Translations under genes and position numbers: made by a program | Assembly (NCBI RefSeq): GCF_038397755.1 | Contig: NZ_CP151637.1 | Location: forward strand, 4,030,001 to 4,094,000 | Direction of reading: 5' to 3' | DNA length: 64,000 nt | Source of the DNA: Microbacterium sp. LWH7-1.2 | GTDB taxonomy: Bacteria; Actinomycetota; Actinomycetes; Actinomycetales; Microbacteriaceae | Shown: piece after piece, positions 16,808 to 25,932 of the stretch | Layout of the letters: each line of letters starts with the position of its first letter | Position numbering within the stretch: position 1 is the stretch's first letter | Notes under the pieces: generated by a model | The model's input: only the letters and a program-made list of their open reading frames with translations | Databases searched by the model: none | Told to the model about the DNA's origin: nothing

Positions 16808-18151
16808 CTACTCTCCGACAGTGAAGCCCTGCTCCTGGCCATAGCTGATGTTGGCGTCCTGCCATGCCGTCAGCCCGTCCGCGAGGTCGCCTTGGTCTGC
16901 ATAGATCGGTCCCATCGCGTCACCGTAGATGCTGTTCGCATAGGCCTGCCACGGCAAGTACTGCCAGCCGGGGAGGACCGACTTGGCCGCCTCGACCAGG
17001 ACCTGGTTGATCTGCTGGCCGCCGAAGAACCCCGGCTCGGCGTTCAGGAACTCAGACGACTCGAGCTGAGCCGTCGTGGCGGGGAAGCCGCCGGCACCCA
17101 CGAAGATGTCGATCGACTCGTCGGACGAGTTCAGCCACTTCAGGAAGCCTGCAGCGAGCGCGGGGCTCTTGGACTGCTTCGTGACGGCCATCGTGCTGCC
17201 GCCGTTTTCCGCTGTGGCGGGCTCACCGCCGTCGTACGTCGGCATCGGCGCGACGCGCCAGTTGCCGGCGCCGTCCTCCGCGCCGGCCTCCAGGACGCCA
17301 GCCATCCAGGCGCCGGCAGGGAGCGTGGCGATCTTGCCGCTGGCGAGGCCCGCGAACCACTCGTCGCTCCAGCCGCCGATGCCGTCGAGCAGACCCTCGT
17401 CGACAAGCGTCCCCCACGTCTCGGCGTAACGCTGGGCGCCCTCGTCCTGCAGATCGATGGTGACCTCGTCACCCTCGGTCTGGAAGGCTTTCGAGCCCGC
17501 CTGCCAGAGCATTGCGGAGCCGAATCCGCCGTCGAGTCCGGAGTCGTTCGTGATGAAATACTCCGGGTCGGCGGCGTGGAGCTGGCGTGCCGCGTCGATG
17601 TACTCGTCCCATGTCGTGGGCACGGTGAGGCCGAACTTGTCGAAGGTGGCTTGGTTGTAGAAAAGAGCCATCGGCCCGGAGTCCTGGGGGAGACCCCAGA
17701 TGCCGCCCTGACTGATGTTCTGCCACGACGAGGCCGTGTACAGATCCTCAAGGTCCGCGAAGCCGTAGTCGGTGAGATCGATGAATGCGTCGGCGAGCAC
17801 GAACTGCGGGACCGACATGTATTCAAGCTGGACCACGTCGGGTGCGCCCTTGCCGGCGGCCAGCGCGTTCTGCAGCTTCAGGTTGCTGTCTCCCGCGCCG
17901 CCGGAGTTGACGAGATTGACCTTGACCTCCGGGTAGGCCTTCTCGAACGCCGCGACCTGGTCCTCGGATGTCGTGTTCCAGCTCCAGAAGGTGATCTCGC
18001 CACCTTCCTTCAACGCGTTCTCGACGGCGTCGGCCCCCTTCTCTCCCGATGACTCAGGCGTGCCGGTGCTGGCGCAAGCGGCGAGGGTGACGCCGACCAG
18101 GGCGGCAGCGACGCTCGCGGCGACGCTGCGCACGATCAGACGACGGTTCAT
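16808..18151 (-). CDS. ABC sugar importer, solute-binding lipoprotein
   Basis: A 447-residue protein with a lipoprotein signal: MNRRLIVRSV, a hydrophobic stretch and the lipobox LAAC, with lipidated Cys near residue 26. The mature part is a carbohydrate-uptake-1 family binding protein (ITFWSWNTTSEDQVAAFEKA; NQATFDKFGLTVPTTWDEYI; MAVTKQSKSPALAAGFLKWL). It is tethered outside the membrane and delivers oligosaccharides to the two permeases encoded just upstream. No ATPase gene is present; such importers usually share a multitask MsiK-like ATPase encoded elsewhere. The ligand is inferred to be a galactose-containing oligosaccharide from the neighbours. Confidence 0.93.
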   Translation of the reverse strand: MNRRLIVRSVAASVAAALVGVTLAACASTGTPESSGEKGADAVENALKEGGEITFWSWNTTSEDQVAAFEKAYPEVKVNLVNSGGAGDSNLKLQNALAAGKGAPDVVQLEYMSVPQFVLADAFIDLTDYGFADLEDLYTASSWQNISQGGIWGLPQDSGPMALFYNQATFDKFGLTVPTTWDEYIDAARQLHAADPEYFITNDSGLDGGFGSAMLWQAGSKAFQTEGDEVTIDLQDEGAQRYAETWGTLVDEGLLDGIGGWSDEWFAGLASGKIATLPAGAWMAGVLEAGAEDGAGNWRVAPMPTYDGGEPATAENGGSTMAVTKQSKSPALAAGFLKWLNSSDESIDIFVGAGGFPATTAQLESSEFLNAEPGFFGGQQINQVLVEAAKSVLPGWQYLPWQAYANSIYGDAMGPIYADQGDLADGLTAWQDANISYGQEQGFTVGE

Positions 18152-18218
18152 GCTGTGTTCCTTTCGTTGGTGGTGATGTATGCCCCGGGCAGGGGATCGA
18201 GGTCATCAGCCGAAGCGG

Positions 18219-19100
18219 TCATGCCTTGACGCTTCCGGCCGCAAGACCGGACTGCCAGTACCGCTGCATGAGCAGGAATGCCCCGACGATCGGAATGATC
18301 GTGAGCAGCGCTCCGGTGATGACGAGGTTGTAGATCGGATCGGCGCCGATGCCCTGCCCCTGGACGTTCCAGAGGTTGAGTCCGATCGTCAGAGGGTAGA
18401 GTTCCGGGTCGCTGAGCATGATCAGCGGGAGGAAATAGTTGTTCCACGAAGCAACGATGGAGAAGAGTCCCACGGTCGCCACCGCGGGGGCGAGCAGCCG
18501 AAGGGAGATGGTGAGGAAGGTGCGGAGTTCTCCTGACCCGTCCACCCGCGCAGCCTCGAGCAGTTCCGTGGGAATCGCGTCTCGTGCGTAGACCCAGATC
18601 AGGTAGAGCCCGAACGGGGACACGAGCGATGGGATGATCACGGACCACACCGTGTTCGTGAGGCCCATCTGGCTGAAGAGGAGGAATGTCGGCACGGCAA
18701 GGGCTGTTCCCGGGATCGCGATCGCGGCCAGGATGAGGGTGAAGACGCCGCGCTTGCCGGGGAACTCGAACCGCGCCAGACCGTATCCGCCGAGGGTAGC
18801 CAGTAGCGTGGCGCCACCTGCACCGGCGATGACGTAGAGGACGGTGTTGCCCAACCATTGAACGAAGATGCCGTTGTCGAAGGTCAGTGTCTGCCAGATG
18901 TTGTCGAAAAGGGCGAACGGGCCCGAGAACCATAATCCGAATGACGTGAAGAGTTCCGGTTGCGTCTTGGTGGCGCTGATGATGAGCCACGCCAGTGGCA
19001 CGAGCGAGTAGAGCACGAAGAAGGCCATGATCACAGTGAGGGTGACCGACTTGCGCGGGGTGGTGGGAAGGCGACGGCGACGCGTCATGGTGTGACTCAT
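18219..19100 (-). CDS. ABC sugar importer, permease (MalG type)
   Basis: A 293-residue protein starting at ATG 19100, which overlaps the upstream permease stop (ATGA). It has six hydrophobic spans and the EAA loop ELLEAARVDGSGELRTFLTI that contacts the ATPase. The N-terminal MTRRRR and the C-terminal LLMQRYWQSGLAAGSVKA are typical of MalG/carbohydrate-uptake-1 permeases. It forms the membrane pore with the neighbouring MalF-type subunit. Confidence 0.93.
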   Translation of the reverse strand: MSHTMTRRRRLPTTPRKSVTLTVIMAFFVLYSLVPLAWLIISATKTQPELFTSFGLWFSGPFALFDNIWQTLTFDNGIFVQWLGNTVLYVIAGAGGATLLATLGGYGLARFEFPGKRGVFTLILAAIAIPGTALAVPTFLLFSQMGLTNTVWSVIIPSLVSPFGLYLIWVYARDAIPTELLEAARVDGSGELRTFLTISLRLLAPAVATVGLFSIVASWNNYFLPLIMLSDPELYPLTIGLNLWNVQGQGIGADPIYNLVITGALLTIIPIVGAFLLMQRYWQSGLAAGSVKA

Positions 19101-20032
19101 TGGATCTCCTGGCGGGTACCGCGAACCTGGACGATGTAGGCGACCACCGCTGTGGCGATGCCCATGATGATGGCCAACGTCGCCGCATAATTGGCCTGCT
19201 GCCCGATGAAGCTCAGGTTGTAGGCGTACATGTTCGGGGTGTAGTAGCTCGTGATCACGCCTGGCGCGTTCGGCCGCAGGATGTTCGGTTCGTTGAAGAG
19301 CTGGACGCTTCCGATAATCGAGAAGATCGTTGCGATGACGATGGCGCCGCGAAGGGCGGGGAGCTTGATGCTTGTCACGATTCGCCACGACCCCGCGCCG
19401 TCGATGGCGGCGGCCTCGTACAGCTCTTCGGGGATGGTTCGCAACGCCGCGTAGAAGATCACCATGTTGTAGCCCAGGAACTCCCACGTGACGATGTTCC
19501 CGATGGCGACGAGGATCCATTGCGCTGCGAACGGCGTGATCAGCTCGAAACCGACGAGCGAGTTGATGTTCCCGACCAGCCCGAGACGGCCGGAGTAGAG
19601 GAACCCCCACATCAGGACGCTGACGATCCCCGGGACCGCGTACGGCAGAAACATCGTGACGCGGTAGAAGGCTGGTCGCGCGAGACGGCGGGAGTCGATC
19701 GCCATGGCGGCGAGGAGCGCCAGCACCAGCATGATCGGCACCTGGATCACCAGGAACGCGCTCACACGTAGGAGGCCCTCGAGGAACTTGGGGTCGGTGA
19801 ATGCGGCGAGGTAGTTGTCGAAGCCGACGAAGGAATTGCCCCCGATCAGTCGCTGACGGAACAGACTGAGGACGATCGCGTAGACGACCGGTGCGAGGAT
19901 CGTCACGGCGAACACGCACAGGAAAGGTGCCAGGAATGCCAGCCCAGCCCATCCGTGGCGCGGTCGGCGGCGTGAGGGGTTGGGTGTCAGTGGACGCGCG
20001 GTGCGGGCCGCGGGCCGTGCCAAGGTCGACAT
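19097..20032 (-). CDS. ABC sugar importer, permease (MalF type)
   Basis: ATG 20032 gives 311 residues. An in-frame TTG at 20056 would overlap the operator and is rejected. Six hydrophobic spans are present, plus the EAA loop ELYEAAAIDGAGSWRIVTSI. It is the first gene of the leftward operon running permease, permease, binding protein, GH35, GH42 and truncated GH3. The promoter region upstream carries two LacI-type operators, so sugar import and beta-galactosidases are probably induced together. Confidence 0.92.
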   Translation of the reverse strand: MSTLARPAARTARPLTPNPSRRRPRHGWAGLAFLAPFLCVFAVTILAPVVYAIVLSLFRQRLIGGNSFVGFDNYLAAFTDPKFLEGLLRVSAFLVIQVPIMLVLALLAAMAIDSRRLARPAFYRVTMFLPYAVPGIVSVLMWGFLYSGRLGLVGNINSLVGFELITPFAAQWILVAIGNIVTWEFLGYNMVIFYAALRTIPEELYEAAAIDGAGSWRIVTSIKLPALRGAIVIATIFSIIGSVQLFNEPNILRPNAPGVITSYYTPNMYAYNLSFIGQQANYAATLAIIMGIATAVVAYIVQVRGTRQEIQ

Positions 20033-20057
20033 CGATGTCCAATCCGGATCGTGCAAA

Positions 20058-20114
20058 TGTTTACGTCATCATCTGCGAGGTTCATATTAGGTTGTTGACG
20101 TCATCAGTTGTCAA
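20058..20114 (-). promoter_or_regulatory. Divergent control region: promoter plus two LacI-type operators
   Basis: On the minus strand, TTGACA (20109-20114) and TAATAT (20084-20089) form a near-consensus promoter with a 19-bp spacer. TGTTGACGTCATCA (20093-20106) lies in the spacer. TGTTTACGTCATCA (20058-20071) lies just downstream of the expected start. Both resemble the perfect palindrome at 21293-21306, so a LacI repressor should block this promoter. Confidence 0.75.
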
Positions 20115-20136
20115 GTTCCCAGCAGAAAAAGGTCCC

Positions 20137-21180
20137 ATGGCTTCGCAGGCTGATCGCGTCCGGTCCGTCTCGATGCGCGACGTCGCAGAGCATGCCGGCG
20201 TGTCCGGTCAGACCGTCTCCCGGGTAGCCAACGGCATGGGCAACGTCGCGAAGAAGACACAGGAGCGCGTCGAACAGGCCATGGCAGAGCTCGGCTACCG
20301 CCCGAACATCGCCGCCCGAGCCTTGCGATCGGGCGAGTTCCGCTCGATCGCGGTCGTTGCTTTCGACGCTGATTCCTTGGGGAACGTGCGCACGATCAGC
20401 GCGATCGGGAACGAGGCGGCTCGACGCAATTACGCCATCGAGCTCATTCAGATCCAATCCGCGGGTGGTGCATCCGGTGCTGCTGACTTCTCCTGGGCCA
20501 TGCGGCGCCTCTGGCAAGAGGCCGTGGACGGCATCATCCTCATCCTGGAGACGACTGATGCCACAGCGGCAGCCCTACGGATGCCCGACAACGTTCCCGT
20601 CGTGATCGTCGACGCAGGCCCGGACCGCCGTTACCCCGCAGTCGACGCCCATCAGGAGCAGGGCGCTCTCCTCGCTGTCGACCACCTGCTTGAGCTCGGG
20701 CACCCCACCGTATGGCATGTGGCCGGCCCTGCAATCTCGAATGCGGCGGCGGCACGACGACGTGCGTGGCAGTCGCGCCTCGAGGGGCTGGGGCGAGTAG
20801 TGCCCCCGGTCGTTCTCGGCGATTGGACGCCGGAGTCAGGATACCGAGCCGGACTGACGTTGGCCGAGAATCCGGAGGCGACCGCGGTATTCGTCGCCAA
20901 CGACCAGATGGCATTGGGCGTGCTGCGCGCCTTCCATGAGAAGGGCATTCCGGTCCCTGACAGGGTGAGCATCGTGGGCTTCGACGATATGGCCGAGTCC
21001 GCTCAGTTCTGGCCGCCCCTCACGACGGTGCGCCAGCAGTTCGCGCTTGCGGGCGCTACCGCCGTTGCGCTTCTCGTGGACGAGATCGAGGGCCGCGAGG
21101 TCGCAGCGGGGATCAGGAGAATAGGCACCGAACTCGTTGTCCGGGACTCCACCCAGCGCTGGAGCCACGACTCGCGCTGA
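20137..21180 (+). CDS. LacI-family regulator 1
   Basis: A 347-residue protein starting at ATG 20137. The N-terminal helix-turn-helix and hinge are SVSMRDVAEHAGVSGQTVSR, then LGYRPNIAARALRSG. A periplasmic-binding-protein-like sugar-sensing domain follows. It is divergent from the importer operon and next to the beta-helix enzyme gene. Both promoters carry TGTTGACGTCAACA-like sites, so this is the expected local repressor, released by a sugar from the imported glycan. It is a close paralogue of the regulator at 30390-31427; long blocks such as SGEFRSIAVVAF and GFDDMAESAQFWPPLTTVRQ are identical. Confidence 0.9.
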   Translation: MASQADRVRSVSMRDVAEHAGVSGQTVSRVANGMGNVAKKTQERVEQAMAELGYRPNIAARALRSGEFRSIAVVAFDADSLGNVRTISAIGNEAARRNYAIELIQIQSAGGASGAADFSWAMRRLWQEAVDGIILILETTDATAAALRMPDNVPVVIVDAGPDRRYPAVDAHQEQGALLAVDHLLELGHPTVWHVAGPAISNAAAARRRAWQSRLEGLGRVVPPVVLGDWTPESGYRAGLTLAENPEATAVFVANDQMALGVLRAFHEKGIPVPDRVSIVGFDDMAESAQFWPPLTTVRQQFALAGATAVALLVDEIEGREVAAGIRRIGTELVVRDSTQRWSHDSR

Positions 21181-21255
21181 TCGAAGGGGCCGCAAACGCC
21201 CGTGTGTCGACCGCGTACCAACGATCTCGCCGGATGCGTGTGTTGTCCGCCGGAG

Positions 21256-21306
21256 TTGTTGACGTGAACAATCCCGGGCCCTACCATCATCCTGTTGACG
21301 TCAACA
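21256..21306 (+). promoter_or_regulatory. Promoter with two LacI operators before the beta-helix gene
   Basis: TTGACG (21259-21264) and TACCAT (21282-21287) are spaced by 17 bp. TTGTTGACGTGAACAA (21256-21271) covers the -35. TGTTGACGTCAACA (21293-21306), a perfect palindrome, sits near the transcription start. The layout is that of a repressed promoter. Confidence 0.72.
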
Positions 21307-21326
21307 ACCTGACGAGTGAGGAAGTT

Positions 21327-24300
21327 ATGACGAAGAAGTCACCTTGGGCCGTTGCCGCGGCGTTGACCGCTGCCCTTCTGCTCGCGCCCTTCATCTCAGC
21401 CGCCCCCCCGGCTACCGCCGCAGAGGACGGATCCGTACACGTGTACCGGGACACCCCCGGCGATGTCCGTTCCGATCGGTTCGCGCTCTCGGCGAACGGC
21501 ACCGACGTGTTCGTGGCGAAGTACGCAAACCGATTCAACAACCGGATGGCCGTCGCCCGATTCGCGTCGGATGACGCCACCCCCGCCCTCACCGTGACGG
21601 CGAACGCGCCGATCACCTCGTTCAAGATTTATCCGGAGCGTTACTACCCCAGTTCCGCGGTCACCATCTCCGGCAATACCCTGACCTTCGAGATGTCGGA
21701 CGCGCTGCGCTACGCGATCGTCGAGGTCAACGGAACCCAGCCCGGCCTCGCCATCGTGAACGACCCCAAGGAGGACCCGGCCCAGATTCCCGACCCGGCG
21801 GCAGCGAACGTCGTCAACGTCGCGGACTTCGTCACGGACACCACCGGCGCCACGGATCAGTCGGCCCAGATTGGTGCCGCGATCGACGAGCTCTACTCGA
21901 ACAGTGCCAAGGACACGCTGTACTTCCCGGATGGGTGGTACACCCACCGCGGTATCGATCTGCACGGCCGCACCAAGCCCGTGACGATCTACACCGAAGA
22001 AGGGGCTCTCCTGAAGAACCGCATCCAGCCGACCATGGAGGCGATGGAGCCGACGATCGGCATCTGGGACTCCGCGAACATCACGTTCTCGGGTCGTGGA
22101 GTGTACGACGGGAACGGGTTCGCGAATTACGACACCGGCGCGGGCGGATGGCGCCACGATGCCGCGACGTCGCAGCACCAGGGCGGTGTCATGATCGTGC
22201 GCTCGCAGAACATCGTCTTCAACGACACCCTCGCCCGCGATGCGAAGCAATGGAACTGGGAAACCCACACCGCGAAGAACGTGACGTTCAACAACATCAA
22301 GGGGCTCACGCCGTACGCCAACCCCTGGGTCGACGGGGTCAACCTGGCCAGCGGTCAGAACGTCACCGTCAACGGAGCGCTGACCCTCGGTAACGACGAC
22401 ACGTTCGCCAGCGGCCACTACAACCCCAACGACAAGTTCACGCCCGACCCCGACCGCCTGACGTGGGACACGGCGGACACCTTCGGTATCTCGGTGAAGA
22501 ACCACCTCGGCTGGACCGTGGGCGCGGGCAACGGCGTCCGGATCGGCGGCGGCGCCGGATATCAGCAGCGCGACTTCACCTTCGAGAACGTCAACTACCT
22601 CGGCTTCGCGAACCTGGGCATCACGCACGGGAACTCTACGGAGGTCACGAGCCTGACATTCAAGGACAGTTCCTTCGACACCTCGAAGGTCGGGACGAAC
22701 TTCGCCCTGTCCGGCAGGGGAAGCGCCACAGCCGATCGTCTTGGCTCGCTCGTCTTCGACAATGTGTGGTTCTCGAACAATCTCCCTTCGAGCGTCTCGA
22801 ACACGAAGGATCTGCACATCAATGATCTGACGGTGGCCGGAACACCCGTCACGAGGGCGACGCAGATCAAACTCTCGTTGACCAACGTCACCAACGTCGA
22901 CTTCGACTTCGTGCGGGACGTGGCACCGGTCTTCGGTGCGATCCCGGATTCAGAGGTGCAAGCCGGAACCGAACTCGTCCTCCCGATCCCCGTCAGTGAC
23001 GGAGACGGAGACACCGTCGTGGTCTCGTCAAGTGCCCTCCCCGCCGGCGCCAGCATCACCGGCAACGTGCTGCGCTGGACGCCGACGGCTGCTCAGGCGG
23101 GCCCCCACGTCATCCCTCTCCTGGCTACGGATTCCCGCAGCGCGACGGCCACCGGCTCGGTGCGGGTCACAGTCATCGACCCGAATGCCGAAAGGATCGA
23201 TATTCCGGTCTCCGCTGACGCGAGCGTGCAGAGCTGGAATACCGAACAGAGCCAGAACTACGGCGACAACGAGCTGCTGCGTCTGCTGAACTTCAACGAT
23301 GCCACGCTCGGCGGGGTGCTCGGCGAGAAGTACGCGGGCAACCAGTCCAACCGCGACGCCAAGCTCGCACTCCTCTCGTTCGAGCTGGGAGATCTCGCCG
23401 AGCGGGTCCGTCAGGGCGAATTGCTCTCGGCCGAACTCACCATGACCTATGCGGGACCTGCGAAGGTCGCCTTGACCGGCAGCAATGCCTTGGTTGCCGC
23501 CCGAGCCACCCCTGGATGGATCGAAGGCAACGGCAAGACGACGCCCACGACGCGGACCAACACGGTCGCGGGAGCCGTCACGTGGCTGACGAAGCCGACG
23601 ATCGACACGTCGGTCAAGGCAACCTCGGCGCCCTTCGACGTCACTTCGGCCAAGGTTGGTAGCGACGGGTCCTACAGCGCGACGCAGAAGCCGGTCGGGG
23701 TCAACGCGAAGGTGAACATCCTTCCGCTGCTGAACAACCTCCCGACCAGCACCTCCGTGCTCTCCCTCGCGGTCAACGAGACGAAGAAGCAGGACATCCT
23801 CTTCGTGTCGCGCGAAATGGCTGCACGCAACCCGAACGCGGCCGGCATGGCGCCGCGCCTCACGCTGACGTTCAAGGTCACTCCGCCGGTCGATACGGTG
23901 GCGCCGGTGGTGTCGGCGAGCACGACCCCGGCGACTGCGGATGGTCAGAATGGATGGTTCGTGTCGCCGGTGTCGGTGAGCGTGTCGGCGTCGGATGAGG
24001 GCTCGGGTGTGGCGAGTGTGGAGTATCGGCTGGGTGAGGGGGCGTGGAGTGGGTACTCCTCGCCGGTGTCGATCCCGGAGGGTACAACGACGTTCAGTTA
24101 TCGTGCGACCGATGAGGCGGGCAATGTGTCGGAGGTCAAGCAGCTGCCGGTGAAGGTCGATGGCGTCGCGCCGGTGACTTCGGCGGTGGTGTCGCCCGGT
24201 TCGGGTGTGGTGCTGGCGGGGTCGACGGTTTCGGCGACGTTCGCCGCGTCGGATGAGACCTCGGGTGTCGCCGGCACGGAGTATTCGACCGATGGCGGGG

Positions 24301-24782
24301 CGACCTGGGTTGCGGCGACGGCGGCGGGTGTGTCGTTCACCGAAGTGGGCGCGCACGTTGTGACGTACCGGTCGGTGGACGCGGCGGGCAATGTCGAGGC
24401 GGCCAAGAAGGTCACCCTCACTGTCGTTCAGCCACGGACCTTCACGGGCTTCTACGCCCCGGTGGATATGGCGGGTGTGGTGAACGTGGTCAAGAGCGGT
24501 TCGACGGTTCCGTTGAAGTTCGAGTTGTTCTTCGGCGAGGAGGAGCTGACGTCGACGACCGCGATCGAGTCGTTGCGGACGGTGCAGCATTCGTGCGATC
24601 CGGCCGCCCCGACCGATGAGGTCGAGACGGTTGTCACGGGTGGTACGTCGTTGGTCTACGACGAGGAGGCGGGGCAGTTCCAGTACAACTGGAAGACCTC
24701 GAAGGGCACCACGGGGTGCGTCGACGTGATCGTGCGCAGCACGGACGGGGTCGAGCTGAAAGCCCAGTTCCGTCTGAAGTAG
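21327..24782 (+). CDS. Secreted multidomain right-handed beta-helix glycosidase (GH28/GH49-like)
   Basis: A 1151-residue protein with ATG 21327 behind GAGGAAG. A signal peptide (about 1-32, ending PPATAA) is followed by a beta-sandwich-like N-domain. A beta-helix spans about 165-530, with repeats such as ANITFSGRGVYDGNG, VDGVNLASGQNVTV and LGNDDTFASGH; the paired Asp is a candidate catalytic site as in GH28/GH49. Then come a cadherin/He_PIG-like domain (about 533-620), a DNRLRE/CBM-like domain (about 621-850), two Ig-like/OmpL47-type repeats (about 852-1030) and a PxKF C-domain (FYAPVDMAGVVNVVKSGSTV). It probably depolymerises the glycan outside the cell. The substrate is unknown; the NTD and GHG motifs of polygalacturonases are not evident. 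Confidence 0.8.
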   Translation: MTKKSPWAVAAALTAALLLAPFISAAPPATAAEDGSVHVYRDTPGDVRSDRFALSANGTDVFVAKYANRFNNRMAVARFASDDATPALTVTANAPITSFKIYPERYYPSSAVTISGNTLTFEMSDALRYAIVEVNGTQPGLAIVNDPKEDPAQIPDPAAANVVNVADFVTDTTGATDQSAQIGAAIDELYSNSAKDTLYFPDGWYTHRGIDLHGRTKPVTIYTEEGALLKNRIQPTMEAMEPTIGIWDSANITFSGRGVYDGNGFANYDTGAGGWRHDAATSQHQGGVMIVRSQNIVFNDTLARDAKQWNWETHTAKNVTFNNIKGLTPYANPWVDGVNLASGQNVTVNGALTLGNDDTFASGHYNPNDKFTPDPDRLTWDTADTFGISVKNHLGWTVGAGNGVRIGGGAGYQQRDFTFENVNYLGFANLGITHGNSTEVTSLTFKDSSFDTSKVGTNFALSGRGSATADRLGSLVFDNVWFSNNLPSSVSNTKDLHINDLTVAGTPVTRATQIKLSLTNVTNVDFDFVRDVAPVFGAIPDSEVQAGTELVLPIPVSDGDGDTVVVSSSALPAGASITGNVLRWTPTAAQAGPHVIPLLATDSRSATATGSVRVTVIDPNAERIDIPVSADASVQSWNTEQSQNYGDNELLRLLNFNDATLGGVLGEKYAGNQSNRDAKLALLSFELGDLAERVRQGELLSAELTMTYAGPAKVALTGSNALVAARATPGWIEGNGKTTPTTRTNTVAGAVTWLTKPTIDTSVKATSAPFDVTSAKVGSDGSYSATQKPVGVNAKVNILPLLNNLPTSTSVLSLAVNETKKQDILFVSREMAARNPNAAGMAPRLTLTFKVTPPVDTVAPVVSASTTPATADGQNGWFVSPVSVSVSASDEGSGVASVEYRLGEGAWSGYSSPVSIPEGTTTFSYRATDEAGNVSEVKQLPVKVDGVAPVTSAVVSPGSGVVLAGSTVSATFAASDETSGVAGTEYSTDGGATWVAATAAGVSFTEVGAHVVTYRSVDAAGNVEAAKKVTLTVVQPRTFTGFYAPVDMAGVVNVVKSGSTVPLKFELFFGEEELTSTTAIESLRTVQHSCDPAAPTDEVETVVTGGTSLVYDEEAGQFQYNWKTSKGTTGCVDVIVRSTDGVELKAQFRLK

Positions 24783-24802
24783 ACCGCACCGGCACCGGGC
24801 GC

Positions 24803-24833
24803 GGGCCGGCCGGGACACCACCCCGGCCGGCCC
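24803..24833 (+). terminator. Terminator of the beta-helix gene
   Basis: GGGCCGGCCGGG and CCCGGCCGGCCC form a 12-bp stem with a 7-base loop, 20 bp after the stop. Confidence 0.7.
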
Positions 24834-24850
24834 GTCAACCAGCAAGGAGA

Positions 24851-25841
<991 letters not shown>

Positions 25842-25854
25842 ACCGCGCCGCGCA

Positions 25855-25892
25855 CGGCGGATGAGCAGGCTCATCCGGCCGCTCATCCGCCG
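25855..25892. terminator. Hairpin between convergent genes
   Basis: CGGCGGATGAGC and GCTCATCCGCCG form a 12-bp stem with a 14-base loop. It lies between the GH51 remnant and the convergent GH29 gene. Confidence 0.6.
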
Positions 25893-25932
25893 CAGGGGTT
25901 CACCGTGTTCGGGTGAGAGCACCTTGCGTGGC

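Noticed and set aside
15755..18052. A 765-codon open frame on the plus strand
   Set aside because: It is antisense to GH35 and the sugar-binding protein, both of which have full family motifs; it is a high-GC shadow.
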